Source of the DNA: Lacrimispora indolis DSM 755
GTDB lineage: Bacteria > Bacillota > Clostridia > Lachnospirales > Lachnospiraceae
Reading direction: 5' to 3'
Assembly: GCF_000526995.1 (NCBI RefSeq)
Contig: NZ_AZUI01000001.1
Coordinates: 3,452,001 to 3,516,000 of the forward strand
Length of the DNA stretch: 64,000 bases
Position numbers and translations under genes: made by a program. Position 1 is the first letter of the stretch, and every line of letters starts with the position of its first letter. Positions 37,466 to 46,237 of this stretch are shown piece by piece. The notes below the pieces were generated by a model. The model did no database searches. It had not been told where the DNA came from and saw only the letters and a list, made by a program, of their open reading frames with translations.

Positions 37466-38104
37466 ATGAACATAGATACAAAACATAAAACAGCAATTCC
37501 CCGTTATCAGCAAATTGCGGTAGAAGTGGCGGCCCGGATTGCCAACGGGGAATATCAGGAAGGCGAAAAAATTTACGCCCGTTCATCTCTTGCCAGCCAG
37601 TACAGCGTATCACCGGAGACCGCACGGCGGGCGATCTGCATACTTAGTGATCTGGGGATCGTATCCACTGAGAAAGGCAACGGGATTATCATTAAGTCCC
37701 AGAAAAAAGCAGCGGAGTACATCCGGCAAAACGGCAAACGCCAGACTATTGATACCATTAAGGAGAACCTTTTAAAAAGTGTCAGCCGTCAAAAACTGGA
37801 AATGGAATATTTAAATGACTGCCTGAAAGATCTGATTGAGGCCTCGGTTCATTTCCGGTCAATGAATCCCTTTATGCCGTTTGAAATACGGATTACCAGG
37901 GAATGCAATTATTTAAATAAGACGGTAACGGAAATTCAGTTCTGGCAGCGTACCGGAGCGACTGTAATTGCGGTCAGCAGGAACGATACTGTTATAAAAT
38001 CTCCCGGACCGTATGTTGCCCTTTCTGAAAATGATACCATATATTTTGTGACCCAGGATGACACCGCTGACAGAGTAAAAGAATTCTTATATTCTTCTAA
38101 ATAA
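37466..38104 (+). CDS. BusR-like GntR-HTH / RCK_C regulator
   Basis: 212 residues from ATG 37466 (AAAGGAAATGAG upstream). A GntR winged helix (about 8-75: IPRYQQIAVEVAARIANGEY, SVSPETARRAICILSDLGIV) is followed by a probable coiled coil (about 92-125). The C-terminal TrkA-C/RCK_C domain (about 145-205) carries GATVIAVSRNDTVIKSPGPY and LSENDTIYFVTQ. This is the architecture of BusR, which represses an osmolyte importer when cyclic di-AMP binds RCK_C. An OpuC-type transporter operon follows immediately, so control of that operon is a strong inference. Regulation by cyclic di-AMP is inferred from the family. Confidence 0.83.
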   Translation: MNIDTKHKTAIPRYQQIAVEVAARIANGEYQEGEKIYARSSLASQYSVSPETARRAICILSDLGIVSTEKGNGIIIKSQKKAAEYIRQNGKRQTIDTIKENLLKSVSRQKLEMEYLNDCLKDLIEASVHFRSMNPFMPFEIRITRECNYLNKTVTEIQFWQRTGATVIAVSRNDTVIKSPGPYVALSENDTIYFVTQDDTADRVKEFLYSSK

Positions 38105-38114
38105 CCGCTCTTTT

Positions 38115-38155
38115 ATAACGCTTTAAGCCCATTGGCTTCAGGCGTTATTTTTTTT
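38115..38155 (+). terminator. Terminator between regulator and transporter
   Basis: ATAACGC and GCGTTAT, with an inner AAGCC/GGCTT stem, followed by TTTTTTT. It separates the regulator from the transporter transcript. Confidence 0.85.
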
Positions 38156-38160
38156 GAAAT

Positions 38161-38204
38161 TTGACAAAGTAACAACTTTGCAATATAATTAAGTTGTTAC
38201 TTTG
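38161..38204 (+). promoter_or_regulatory. Consensus promoter wrapped in a 14-bp inverted repeat (osmolyte operon)
   Basis: TTGACA (38161-38166), 17 bases, TATAAT (38184-38189): both hexamers are perfect. CAAAGTAACAACTT (38165-38178) and AAGTTGTTACTTTG (38191-38204) are exact inverted copies with the -10 in the 12-base spacer between them. A dimeric or tetrameric repressor bound here would block RNA polymerase; the BusR-like protein upstream is the obvious candidate. Confidence 0.85.
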
Positions 38205-38224
38205 CTAAAAAGGAGGGATAAATT

Positions 38225-39361
38225 ATGATACAATTTGAACAGATTTCAAAATCCTATAAGACAAATAAGGTTTTGAATCAAGTTACATTTTCGATAAAAA
38301 GCGGAAGCTTAGTAGCTATCATTGGTGAGAGCGGCTGTGGAAAGACCACGCTCTTAAAAATGATCAACCGGCTGATTAAGCCCACATCAGGTACGATTTA
38401 TATTGACGATAAAAGTATCGGAAGCATGGATGAAGTGGCTTTACGGAGGAAAATCGGATATGTGATCCAGCAGACGGGGCTGTTTCCTCACATGACGGTT
38501 AAAGAAAATATTGAACTGATTCCGAAGCTTGAAAAAATGTCTTCAAAAGACATTGAGGACAACACAAGGAAACTGATGCAGATGGTAGGACTGGACTGCG
38601 AGGAGTTTTTGCACCGCTACCCAACGGAGCTTAGCGGTGGGCAGCAGCAGCGTGTGGGGGTGGCAAGAGCCTTTGCCACTGATCCGGATATTATCCTGAT
38701 GGATGAGCCATTTTCGGCTCTGGATCCCATGACAAGATCGGATCTCCAGGATGAGCTGGTGCAGCTCCAGGCGAAGCTGAAAAAGACCATCGTTTTTGTG
38801 ACTCACGATATGGATGAAGCCATTAAGATTGCAGATATGATCTGTATTATGAAGGATGGCGATATTCTGCAATATGATACACCGGAACATATCTTAAACA
38901 ATCCGGTGGATGATTTTGTTTCCAACTTCGTAGGAAAAAACAGGATATGGTTATCACCGGAATATATCAAGGTATCCGATATCATGATCGATCATCCGGT
39001 CACCGCCACCAAGGATTTATCGGTCCTGAAGTGTATTGACAAGATGCGCCAGAATAAGGTTGACAGCCTGCTCATGGTGGAACGGGACAGCAAGCGGCTG
39101 GTGGGAATTGTAAAGGCAGGCAGGCTGAGAGGAATTGAAGACAGGACCCAGTTGGCAGAGCAGTATATGTATGAGGACTTTCCTACTCTTTTACCGGAGC
39201 AGTGCATTCTGGATGCTCTGAAAGTAGTGACTGAAAACCATGTGTCCACGGTTCCGGTCGTGGATGACCAGAGGCGTCTTATGGGCCTTATAACACGAAG
39301 CAGTCTGGTAACCACTTTAAGTCAGCAATATTTTGACTATGAAGGAGGAGAGACAGAATGA
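38225..39361 (+). CDS. opuCA: Osmoprotectant ABC transporter ATPase with tandem CBS domains
   Basis: 378 residues, ATG after AGGAGGG. ABC ATPase domain (about 1-240): Walker A IGESGCGKTTLLKMI, signature LSGGQQQRVGVARA, Walker B IILMDEPFSALDP, H-loop FVTHDMDEA. Two CBS domains follow (about 255-370). This is the ProV/OpuCA group, which powers uptake of glycine betaine, carnitine or choline. The CBS pair senses ionic strength or nucleotides in relatives. It overlaps the permease fusion by four bases (ATGA). The symbol is for the family type; the substrate is not proven. Confidence 0.88.
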   Translation: MIQFEQISKSYKTNKVLNQVTFSIKSGSLVAIIGESGCGKTTLLKMINRLIKPTSGTIYIDDKSIGSMDEVALRRKIGYVIQQTGLFPHMTVKENIELIPKLEKMSSKDIEDNTRKLMQMVGLDCEEFLHRYPTELSGGQQQRVGVARAFATDPDIILMDEPFSALDPMTRSDLQDELVQLQAKLKKTIVFVTHDMDEAIKIADMICIMKDGDILQYDTPEHILNNPVDDFVSNFVGKNRIWLSPEYIKVSDIMIDHPVTATKDLSVLKCIDKMRQNKVDSLLMVERDSKRLVGIVKAGRLRGIEDRTQLAEQYMYEDFPTLLPEQCILDALKVVTENHVSTVPVVDDQRRLMGLITRSSLVTTLSQQYFDYEGGETE

Positions 39362-40923
39362 ACTTTTGGAATTATATAATAAGCAATTATCCGCAGATCT
39401 TATCATTATTGATTGAACATCTGAAGCTGACCGCCGTATCGGTGGGTCTGGCTATCCTGATCGGAGTACCCCTTGGTATTTTTATTTCTTACGCGGCCAA
39501 AGCAAGCAAGCCGGTTTTGTCGGTTGCAAATGTGATCCAGGCAATTCCCAGCATGGCGCTCCTTGGTTTCATGATCCCAATATTGGGTATCGGTGTGATT
39601 CCTGCCATTGTTGCAGTGGTTCTTTATTCTCTGCTTCCCATCATTAAGAATACCTATACAGGAATTGAAAATATCAATCCTCAAACCCTGGAGGCTGCCA
39701 AAGGAATCGGCCTTACGCCGTTTCAGGTGCTGACAAAGGTGCAGATTCCCCTTGCCCTTCCTGTCATCATGGCCGGAGTGCGGATCGCTTCTGTAACGGC
39801 AGTCGGGCTGATGACCATGGCTGCGTTTATCGGTGCAGGCGGTTTGGGATATCTGGTCTTCTCCGGAATACGTACGGTGAACAACAACCAGATCCTGGCG
39901 GGCGCCATTCCTGCCTGTTTACTGGCACTTATGGTAGACTTTCTGATCGGACTGGTTGAGAAGCTGGTAACCCCGGTCAGCCTTCAAAAGGGAGATAACT
40001 CAGTTAAGAAAAAAAGACGGAAGGCGCAAAAGGCAATGCTTGCAGCAGCCTCAGGAGTCATTGCGGTTGTATTCCTTTTTACATCCGTGGGCAATGTATC
40101 AGGCAATGCACGTACTGTCTCAGTAGGTTCCAAGGATTTTACGGAACAGGAGATCCTTGGGAATATGTTAGCCGATTTAATAGAAGACAGAACCGATATC
40201 ACCGTAAACAGAAAACTGAGCCTGGGCGGTTCACAGGTATGTTTCTCTGCGATAAAGACAGGAGACATTGATTTCTATATTGATTACAGCGGAACCTCCT
40301 ACAGTGATATCCTCAAGCATCCGCCTATCAGTGACATGGAGCAGGTGTACGAGACTGTGGTAAAAGAGTATAAAGAGCAGTTTGATCTGGAAGTGCTTAA
40401 ACAGATGAGCTTTAATAATACTTTTACACTGGCTGTGACCCAGGAAATGGCAGAAGAATATAACTTAGATAAGATCAGTGATCTTGCCGGAATAGCCGGG
40501 ACCCTGATCTCAGGTACTACATTTGAATTCTCCAACCGGGAGGATGGGCTTTCCGGGCTTCTGAAAACATATGGCTTTCAAATGGGAAAAAGCCTTACAT
40601 TAGATGCTGCCCCCCGCTACACGGCTTTAAAAAACGGTGAGATCAATGTGATTGATGCCTTTTCCACCGACGGACTTCTTAAAAAGTTCAACTTAAAAAC
40701 ACTGGAGGATGATAAGGAATTTTTCCCGCCTTATTACGCAATTCCCGTTATTCGGGCGGATGCTCTGGAAAAATATCCGGAAATTACCGGTATTATGGAA
40801 GAACTGGCACCGGTTTTAACCAATGATGTTATGATTGAACTTAATTATAAAGTAGATGAACTGCAGCAGTCCCCCGCTGATGTAGCCAGAGATTTTCTGA
40901 AAGAAAACGGATTGATCTCATGA
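39358..40923 (+). CDS. opuCB-opuCC: Osmoprotectant ABC permease/substrate-binding fusion
   Basis: 521 residues combining two subunits. The first 210 or so residues are a six-helix permease (EAA loop TLEAAKGIGLTPFQVLTKVQ). A basic linker and an extra membrane helix (about 222-245) then tether a substrate-binding domain outside the cell (about 255-521; VGSKDFTEQEILGNMLADLI, FYIDYSGTSY, RADALEKYPEI). Fused permease-receptor chains are known in the Opu/Bus group. Starts within the ATPase stop and is followed at ATGA by a small membrane gene. Confidence 0.88.
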   Translation: MNFWNYIISNYPQILSLLIEHLKLTAVSVGLAILIGVPLGIFISYAAKASKPVLSVANVIQAIPSMALLGFMIPILGIGVIPAIVAVVLYSLLPIIKNTYTGIENINPQTLEAAKGIGLTPFQVLTKVQIPLALPVIMAGVRIASVTAVGLMTMAAFIGAGGLGYLVFSGIRTVNNNQILAGAIPACLLALMVDFLIGLVEKLVTPVSLQKGDNSVKKKRRKAQKAMLAAASGVIAVVFLFTSVGNVSGNARTVSVGSKDFTEQEILGNMLADLIEDRTDITVNRKLSLGGSQVCFSAIKTGDIDFYIDYSGTSYSDILKHPPISDMEQVYETVVKEYKEQFDLEVLKQMSFNNTFTLAVTQEMAEEYNLDKISDLAGIAGTLISGTTFEFSNREDGLSGLLKTYGFQMGKSLTLDAAPRYTALKNGEINVIDAFSTDGLLKKFNLKTLEDDKEFFPPYYAIPVIRADALEKYPEITGIMEELAPVLTNDVMIELNYKVDELQQSPADVARDFLKENGLIS

Positions 40924-41198
40924 TTTTCGGAATTGTGCTTTTGGCTTTTCTTTCTTTTGTTTTTTCTTCTCCCAGGCGGCGCTGGCTTATAAGTCCTGAG
41001 CCATCCCTGTCGCCAAAGGAAGAAAAAATAGGTTTTTTGTTTGGGCGGTATATGGGGGATGCTGCCATTGTGATGTTACTTTTATGGGTGTTGGGGGCAA
41101 TAAACTTTCCCTGGATTCATTTGATAGCCGGGGGTGTATTTTTACTGCGCACCCTGGTATTTCTCATTCAGATGGCCCGGGTTTTAATTAAAGAATAA
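40920..41198 (+). CDS. Small membrane protein at the end of the osmolyte operon
   Basis: 92 residues. It starts at the ATGA overlapping the permease stop. There are three likely membrane helices: about 1-16, 47-65 and 66-85 (MIFGIVLLAFLSFVF; AAIVMLLLWVLGAINFPWI; LIAGGVFLLRTLVFLIQMA), with a polar Pro/Arg loop after the first. No family is recognised. Translational coupling to the transporter suggests an accessory role; a terminator follows 17 bases later. Confidence 0.6.
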   Translation: MIFGIVLLAFLSFVFSSPRRRWLISPEPSLSPKEEKIGFLFGRYMGDAAIVMLLLWVLGAINFPWIHLIAGGVFLLRTLVFLIQMARVLIKE

Positions 41199-41215
41199 AT
41201 TATATATGTTGTTTT

Positions 41216-41247
41216 AGAAGATTTGCTCCCGCAAATCTTCTTTTTTT
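41216..41247 (+). terminator. Terminator of the osmolyte operon
   Basis: AGAAGATTTGC and GCAAATCTTCT, a perfect 11-bp stem with a 4-base loop, then TTTTTT. Confidence 0.92.
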
Positions 41248-41354
41248 GATCTGAACTTCAGATCTGGGACTATGGTTTAAAGATTTTGATGAAAAGGTAT
41301 GTAAACTTGACATGAAATGTCTTGTTTATTTATAATATACTGGAGGTGAAAAGC

Positions 41355-42266
41355 ATGAAAAGCAATCGTATGTTTGGGATATTGTGTATTCTTTTAGAAA
41401 AAGAAAAGGTTACGGCAAAGGAATTAGCGGATTACTTTGAAGTATCTGTCCGTACCATCCATCGTGATTTATTAGACATATCAAGTGCGGGATTTCCTGT
41501 GGTTTCCCGGCAGGGGATTGGTGGTGGAGTGTCCTTGCTGCCGGATTTTAAATACAGCAAAACCGCGCTTAATAAGGAGGACATGAGTGCAATTCTTGCA
41601 GGGATACAGGGATTGGCAAGTATTGATGACAGTGCAAAGATAAAAACTCTGCTTGCAAAACTGCGTTTCAGCCATGAGGATAAAATGCTGTTGGAACATG
41701 ACATCATCATTGACTTTACATCATGGAACCATAACAGCACCATCACGGAGAAAATCAGGACGATCCGGACAGCCATTGCAGGTCATCGCCTCCTTGAAAT
41801 GGAATACTACGGAGGAAGTGGTTATCACCCCAGGGTCATTGAACCTTATAAACTGATTTTTAAACAGGAAAACTGGTATCTTTTCGGATATTGTAAATAC
41901 AAGGAAGATTTCCGCATATTCAAGGTAAACAGGATGACAAGCTTACATCTAAGCGAAGAAACCTTTGACGAACGGGAGGATTATACCATTCCGCCCCTGA
42001 AAAGCGATTTTTCAAATGACGGGGGAATGGCTGTCACCGTCAGAATGGACAAATCTCTGGAGTTTCTTGCCGTTGATTTTTTTGGAACAGAGAACATCCG
42101 GAAGGAAAACAACGATATATTTGTTTCTTTTCAAACGGAACGCCCTGATTGGGTCGTCAGCACATTTGCTGGCTTTGGGAGCAGGGCGGAAATCATTTCG
42201 CCGGATACTTTGCGTGATGAGATGAAAATATTTTTGAGAGAAGCACAAAAACAGTACGAAACATGA
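41355..42266 (+). CDS. YafY-type HTH/WYL transcriptional regulator
   Basis: 303 residues from ATG 41355 (TGGAGGTG upstream). A DeoR-like HTH (about 1-60; RMFGILCILLEKEKVTAKEL, VSVRTIHRDLLDISSAGFPV, GIGGGVSLL) precedes a WYL domain (about 135-210; EMEYYGGSGYHPRVIEPYKL, ENWYLFGYCKYKEDFRIFKV) and a WCX-like C-terminus. WYL regulators bind small molecules or nucleic acid ligands. It is adjacent to the next gene in the same direction, 72 bases apart, and may control it. Confidence 0.88.
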   Translation: MKSNRMFGILCILLEKEKVTAKELADYFEVSVRTIHRDLLDISSAGFPVVSRQGIGGGVSLLPDFKYSKTALNKEDMSAILAGIQGLASIDDSAKIKTLLAKLRFSHEDKMLLEHDIIIDFTSWNHNSTITEKIRTIRTAIAGHRLLEMEYYGGSGYHPRVIEPYKLIFKQENWYLFGYCKYKEDFRIFKVNRMTSLHLSEETFDEREDYTIPPLKSDFSNDGGMAVTVRMDKSLEFLAVDFFGTENIRKENNDIFVSFQTERPDWVVSTFAGFGSRAEIISPDTLRDEMKIFLREAQKQYET

Positions 42267-42338
42267 CACACTGTTGTCTTATTTTGGCTTTATAATTGGG
42301 GATACAGGATGTGCATTAATTTTATGGAGGGATATAAG

Positions 42339-43187
42339 ATGGCGGTGGAAAAGCAATATTTAGCTGATGTTGAAGTGGTTTTATCACACAGGCATGACAA
42401 TGGGGCTGATCTTTGGGCAACTGCTGACAAACGATTGTTAAAAGGCTCCCCGTTTTCAACATTTGACAGTGTTCTTTATCTGCTGGAGCTGGGAATGTCC
42501 CCTGACGAACCGGTTTTAAAGGATTGTGCTGATTTGATTTTCAGCACGTGGCTGAAGGACGGGCGTTTTAAAATATATCCCAAAGGCGGCATTTATCCGT
42601 GTCAAACGGCGATTGCGGCCAACGTGCTCTGCCACATGGGATATGCCTTTGACAACAGAATGGAAAAGACATTTCAGCATTTTTTAGATACCCAGTATTC
42701 TGACGGCGGCTGGCGCTGCAATAAATTTTCCTTTGGCCATGGGCCGGAAACAGAGTATTCCAATCCCATGCCTACCCTGAATATTCTCAACGCATTTCGT
42801 TTCAGCGGATATCTGAATAAGGAACCGGCACTTGATAAGGCGGTGGATTTTTTGCTTGAACACTGGCTGATCAGGAAGCCCATCGGTCCCTGCCATTATG
42901 GAATGGGGACCCTGTTCATGCAGGTAGAATATCCATTCCGCAATTATAACCTGTTTCAATATGTCTATGTTTTATCCTTTTATGGCCGGGCAAGGAAGGA
43001 CAGCCGCTTTTTGGAAGCACTGGAAGCCTTGAAGTCAAAAACCGTTGACGGTCAGATCCTTGTGGAACGGGTGGTACCCAAATTAGGAAAGCTTTTGTTC
43101 TGTAAAAAGGGGAAACCCAGTGGGTTAGCCACAAAACGATATAATGAAATTTTAGAGAATTTAGAAAAGGGGAGGGTAGGAACATGA
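42339..43187 (+). CDS. Prenyltransferase/squalene-cyclase-repeat-like protein
   Basis: 282 residues from ATG 42339 (ATGGAGGG upstream). Repeated alpha-alpha units with QW-like motifs (DTQYSDGGWRCNKFSFGHGP, LDKAVDFLLEHWLIRKPIG, AIAANVLCHMGYAF) point to the alpha/alpha toroid of prenyltransferases and terpene cyclases. It is shorter than a true cyclase, and the DxDD acid motif is not seen, so a catalytic role is doubtful. Paired with the WYL regulator. It runs directly into a broken DJ-1 gene at its 3' end. Confidence 0.6.
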   Translation: MAVEKQYLADVEVVLSHRHDNGADLWATADKRLLKGSPFSTFDSVLYLLELGMSPDEPVLKDCADLIFSTWLKDGRFKIYPKGGIYPCQTAIAANVLCHMGYAFDNRMEKTFQHFLDTQYSDGGWRCNKFSFGHGPETEYSNPMPTLNILNAFRFSGYLNKEPALDKAVDFLLEHWLIRKPIGPCHYGMGTLFMQVEYPFRNYNLFQYVYVLSFYGRARKDSRFLEALEALKSKTVDGQILVERVVPKLGKLLFCKKGKPSGLATKRYNEILENLEKGRVGT

Positions 43188-43280
43188 AAAAAAGAAATCC
43201 TTGTATTTGTTTCAGAAGATTATGCTGACTGGGAAACTGGAAGGGCAGCCTGTTATGGCTGCCCTGTACGGAATTACTGA
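43184..43280 (+). pseudogene. DJ-1/PfpI family N-terminal remnant
   Basis: ATG 43184 with GGGGAGGG upstream. Read with one A removed from the AAAAAAA run, the codons give MKKEILVFVSEDYADWETG, the N-terminus of a DJ-1/PfpI-type protein. They then become unrelated sequence and stop at 43278-43280. The actual frame stops after 12 codons. The bulk of the gene is gone; a frameshift and a truncation are both present. Confidence 0.65.
43243..43264. terminator. Short G+C-rich hairpin
   Basis: GGGCAGCC and GGCTGCCC around a six-base loop, just past the AraC-type gene stop. Only weakly T-rich on the minus side, so it is a tentative terminator. Confidence 0.4.
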
Positions 43281-44143
43281 ATCGGCAAAAGCTCAATATA
43301 ACCTCTTGGTCCTATGGGTTCCAGTTGGATACGGGGATTTGTTTTATCCCATTTTGCATTTATGACAGCAGGATCATATTTCTTTATGGCATACTGTACT
43401 TCCTCAATAGCCTCACAATAATCCTCTTCAGCAAAAGGCTCCCCCTTAAACATCAGGTATTTTGCCGCAGGCAGTTGGATTACATCAAATCCCTGGGGAA
43501 TAACTCCGTCATAGGTGGTGGGCACTTCGACGCCCTGCACATACTGAGAGGTGCCGGGGCTGATGTGATTTGCTGTCAGCCACATACACACAGGCTCACC
43601 GCTGATGGACCTGATACTTTGCAGCAGTCCCCAAACATCGCAGCCGACTTCTTCGCAATAAGCAAAATAGTCTGAGGCCTTTACCCCTCTTTTGATCAGA
43701 ACCTTTCGATCCGGTTTTTCAATTACTTGTACAAACACATTTTTTACTGTTTTCATGGCTTTCTCCTTTCTGACCGTTCGATATTTGACTCCATAAGGCG
43801 TGAAAAGATAAAGAGGAACAGGGCTTTTAGCGTATTCCTTAGGGTTATATCCAAACTCGCGGAAAAATGCCCGCTGATAGCCGTCCACGCTGCCAAAACC
43901 AAGGTCTAAGGCAACATCAATGACTTTGCAGTCCTCATCCCGAAGCTTAATGGCAGATTTAGAGAGCCTGAGCCGTCTGATGTAGTCGGCCGGCGTCATG
44001 TTGGTGTGCTGCACAAACAGCCGGTAGGAATACCAGGGAGAGAAAAACGATACCTCTGATAAGTCGGCAAGAGTAATGCTGTCTGAAATGCGAACCTCTA
44101 TATAATCCTGCATTCGCTGAACCGCTTCAATTTGTTCCTTCAT
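43274..44143 (-). CDS. AraC family regulator with GyrI-like effector domain
   Basis: 289 residues, ATG after AAGGAGGTG. The DNA-binding AraC domain comes first (about 8-105; ADLSEVSFFSPWYSYRLFVQ, DVALDLGFGSVDGYQRAFFR, EFGYNPKEY). The effector-binding GyrI-like domain is C-terminal (about 130-289; VIEKPDRKVLIKRGVKASDY, YDGVIPQGFDVIQLPAAKYL). This is the Rob/BmrR-like multidrug-sensing design. An MFS exporter lies upstream in the same direction with its own terminator, which makes it a possible target. Confidence 0.88.
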   Translation of the reverse strand: MKEQIEAVQRMQDYIEVRISDSITLADLSEVSFFSPWYSYRLFVQHTNMTPADYIRRLRLSKSAIKLRDEDCKVIDVALDLGFGSVDGYQRAFFREFGYNPKEYAKSPVPLYLFTPYGVKYRTVRKEKAMKTVKNVFVQVIEKPDRKVLIKRGVKASDYFAYCEEVGCDVWGLLQSIRSISGEPVCMWLTANHISPGTSQYVQGVEVPTTYDGVIPQGFDVIQLPAAKYLMFKGEPFAEEDYCEAIEEVQYAIKKYDPAVINAKWDKTNPRIQLEPIGPRGYIELLPIQ

Positions 44144-44288
44144 TCCTTCACCTCCTTGCAGATACTATCTTACATTCATCGAAGAAAACCCTCTCGACTA
44201 TTTTTGCTGATCTATTTCCAGCTTACCATAGAAATCCATTCAAATCCACTGTTCTTACAGAAGGCATGTTCTTAATATCCTGAGCATG

Positions 44289-44331
44289 CAAAAACAGCAC
44301 AGAAAGCAGTGAGAACTGCTCTGTGCTGTTT
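44289..44331 (-). terminator. Terminator of the MFS exporter gene
   Basis: AAACAGCACAG with AAGCAGT pairs with ACTGCT and CTGTGCTGTTT in a long hairpin; the minus strand continues TTTTGC. Confidence 0.85.
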
Positions 44332-44368
44332 GATATCACGTATCATAATTCCCTGATGAAGGAATCCG

Positions 44369-45670
44369 CTATTCCTCCAATTTCCAGATGTGTTTGTCAG
44401 CCCGAAACGGCAGACAGGATAAAGCGCCAAAAACGCCGATTACGAAAAACAGCATGGCAGCGCCTGAACCTTTCCCGGTTCCAAACAGTGAGATCCACGG
44501 ACTGCTTAAAGATTGTTGAGCAGCCATAAATGGCTCAAACACCCTGTCAACAAGAATTCCTCCCCACAAATACCCTAAGGGAATTGTGAAAAACTGCAGT
44601 GTATTCCTTGCAGAATAAACACGTCCCTGCATGTTGACCGGTATTTTTGAGCGGAAAAGCACATCCATGTTGGCATTCATAACAGGAATGAAGATCCACC
44701 CAAGGACTGATCCCAAACACCATATGGGCGTGTTCCGGCCAAATGCAAGAATAAAGTTCTCCGTACTCATGGAAAATAGCAGGCAGTTGCAGATGACATT
44801 GACTCTGCTTTTGGGCGGCGGCAGGATAGTGACCATAAGACTTCCAAACATGGTGGCAATTCCTGTAGCCGTGTTGACCATGCCAAGAGCAAATTCCCCC
44901 CCTCCTGTCCGTGAAAGCAGCATCGCCGGTAAAGCGGCGCTGAATATGGACGCAGTAAAGTTGATCACCGCCAGAAACAGAATCAAATCCAGAATTCCCC
45001 TGTTATCCGTTAGATATTGCAGACCGCTTTTTACGGACTGTAATATGGTTTCCTGCCTTGCAGTTGTCTGTTCCCTTATTTTCGGAATTTTAACAAAGCA
45101 CAGAAGCCCGATGAATGCAACGAAAAATGTAGCCAGATCAAAAAAAATAACGAAATGGATACTTGTAAAGGAAAGGATCGCGGTAGCGAGTACAGGCGTC
45201 AGCACAGTGACCAGGGATTGGGAAAAGGAGCGCATTCCGCTTACCTTCTGATAATACTTTTTAGGTGTAAGCAGAGTTATGGAAACATCCGAAGCCGGCT
45301 GCTGGACGGTGTTCATCAATCCGTTGAATGTGTTCAGCAGGTATAAGTGCCAGACCTGAAGCTTGCCTGTAACCAGCAGAAGCAGTACCAAAACGGTACA
45401 AAGTGCTGCAAAGCTGTCGCTGGCAAGCATGGTCACCTTTTTGTTCCACCGGTCACTTAAAGCTCCGGCAAACATGCTCAGCAATACGTAAGGCGCATAA
45501 GAGCAGACCATTAAAAGCGCTGTGGCAAGGGCCGAACCCTGCTGCTGATAAGACCAGATTACCACTGCAAAATTCGTCATAGCGCTGCCCAGCGACGAAA
45601 GGGACTGCGTGATCCATAAAATCAGGAAGGACCGAAGTTCTCCCATATTTGTTTTTAAATTTTTTATCAT
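44369..45670 (-). CDS. MFS transporter, drug-efflux (MefA/EntS-like) type
   Basis: 433 residues with 12 likely membrane helices. N-terminal WITQSLSSLGSAMTNFAVVI and the loop FAGALSDRWNKKVTMLASD are typical of the group containing macrolide exporter MefA and enterobactin exporter EntS; PVNMQGRVYSARNTLQFFTI is the second-half signature. It moves a small molecule out by proton antiport. An AGAGGAG site lies before the ATG. The leader encodes a short peptide and alternative hairpins, as often seen for antibiotic-inducible resistance genes. The substrate is unknown. Confidence 0.85.
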   Translation of the reverse strand: MIKNLKTNMGELRSFLILWITQSLSSLGSAMTNFAVVIWSYQQQGSALATALLMVCSYAPYVLLSMFAGALSDRWNKKVTMLASDSFAALCTVLVLLLLVTGKLQVWHLYLLNTFNGLMNTVQQPASDVSITLLTPKKYYQKVSGMRSFSQSLVTVLTPVLATAILSFTSIHFVIFFDLATFFVAFIGLLCFVKIPKIREQTTARQETILQSVKSGLQYLTDNRGILDLILFLAVINFTASIFSAALPAMLLSRTGGGEFALGMVNTATGIATMFGSLMVTILPPPKSRVNVICNCLLFSMSTENFILAFGRNTPIWCLGSVLGWIFIPVMNANMDVLFRSKIPVNMQGRVYSARNTLQFFTIPLGYLWGGILVDRVFEPFMAAQQSLSSPWISLFGTGKGSGAAMLFFVIGVFGALSCLPFRADKHIWKLEE

Positions 45671-45724
45671 GACTTTGCTCCTCTTTCATAAATTTCATAA
45701 AATTCAATGAAAGTGCAAAGCCCA

Positions 45725-45802
45725 ACGGACGAATTTGATCCGCTCCGTGCAGTTTCGTCCGCTTCAGACCTTGCACGGAGCTGTGCCAATACATAACTTC
45801 AT
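45725..45802 (-). promoter_or_regulatory. Leader peptide and alternative hairpins upstream of the MFS gene
   Basis: A 12-codon frame (45802 to 45764; MKLCIGTAPCKV) has GAGGG ten bases upstream. Four arms follow in mRNA order: A GCTCCGTGCA (within the peptide), B GCGGACGAA, C TGCACGGAGC and D TTCGTCCG. A pairs with C and B with D, and the two cannot form together. Ribosome stalling in the peptide would favour B:D. There is no T tract after D, so translational rather than transcriptional control is more likely. Confidence 0.55.
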
Positions 45803-45930
45803 TTTTATTGTCCCTCAACAATTTTGTTTCTGAATAAAAACAAATGGCTTAAACGTGTATTGTATATGATTTTACTACAGTTAAAATAGAAAAACAACCG
45901 CACAAAGCCAAATTTGGAAGATATGAAGCA

Positions 45931-46203
45931 TTATGCGGTCTCAGCTTCCGGTTTCGTCTTTTTATGAACAGCCAGGAACAGCGTAGGGCTGACCGCTGCT
46001 GCGGAGAAGCCGATCACCCACCGGAACGAGAAGCCGTATGCATGTGCAAGAGCATGAAGATCGGAACCGGCATGGCCAGCCGCTTTTCCGGCCCGGCTTC
46101 GGGTGAGCAGCATGCCGATGCCTGAACGGACCGGATCAAAACGTCTGGTCAGAATGTAGATTGCTTCCATATAATCTTTTTCTGAATGGCTTAGCTTCAA
46201 CAT
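45931..46203 (-). pseudogene. Chimeric remnant: MntR/DtxR start joined to an MFS C-terminus
   Basis: 90 codons with a good ribosome site (AAGAAGG). The first 25 or so residues (LSHSEKDYMEAIYILTRRFD) are the opening helix of a DtxR/MntR-type regulator. From about residue 40 the sequence (LHALAHAYGFSFRWVIGFSA, then a basic tail) resembles the last helix of a DHA2-type MFS exporter. An internal deletion fusing two genes is the simplest account. Confidence 0.5.
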
Positions 46204-46237
46204 GGCGGATACCTTCTTTCAAACCTGCTGTTCGGAA

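Noticed and set aside
44631..45251. Plus-strand frame of 206 codons in the MFS gene
   Set aside because: A shadow of the minus-strand transporter.
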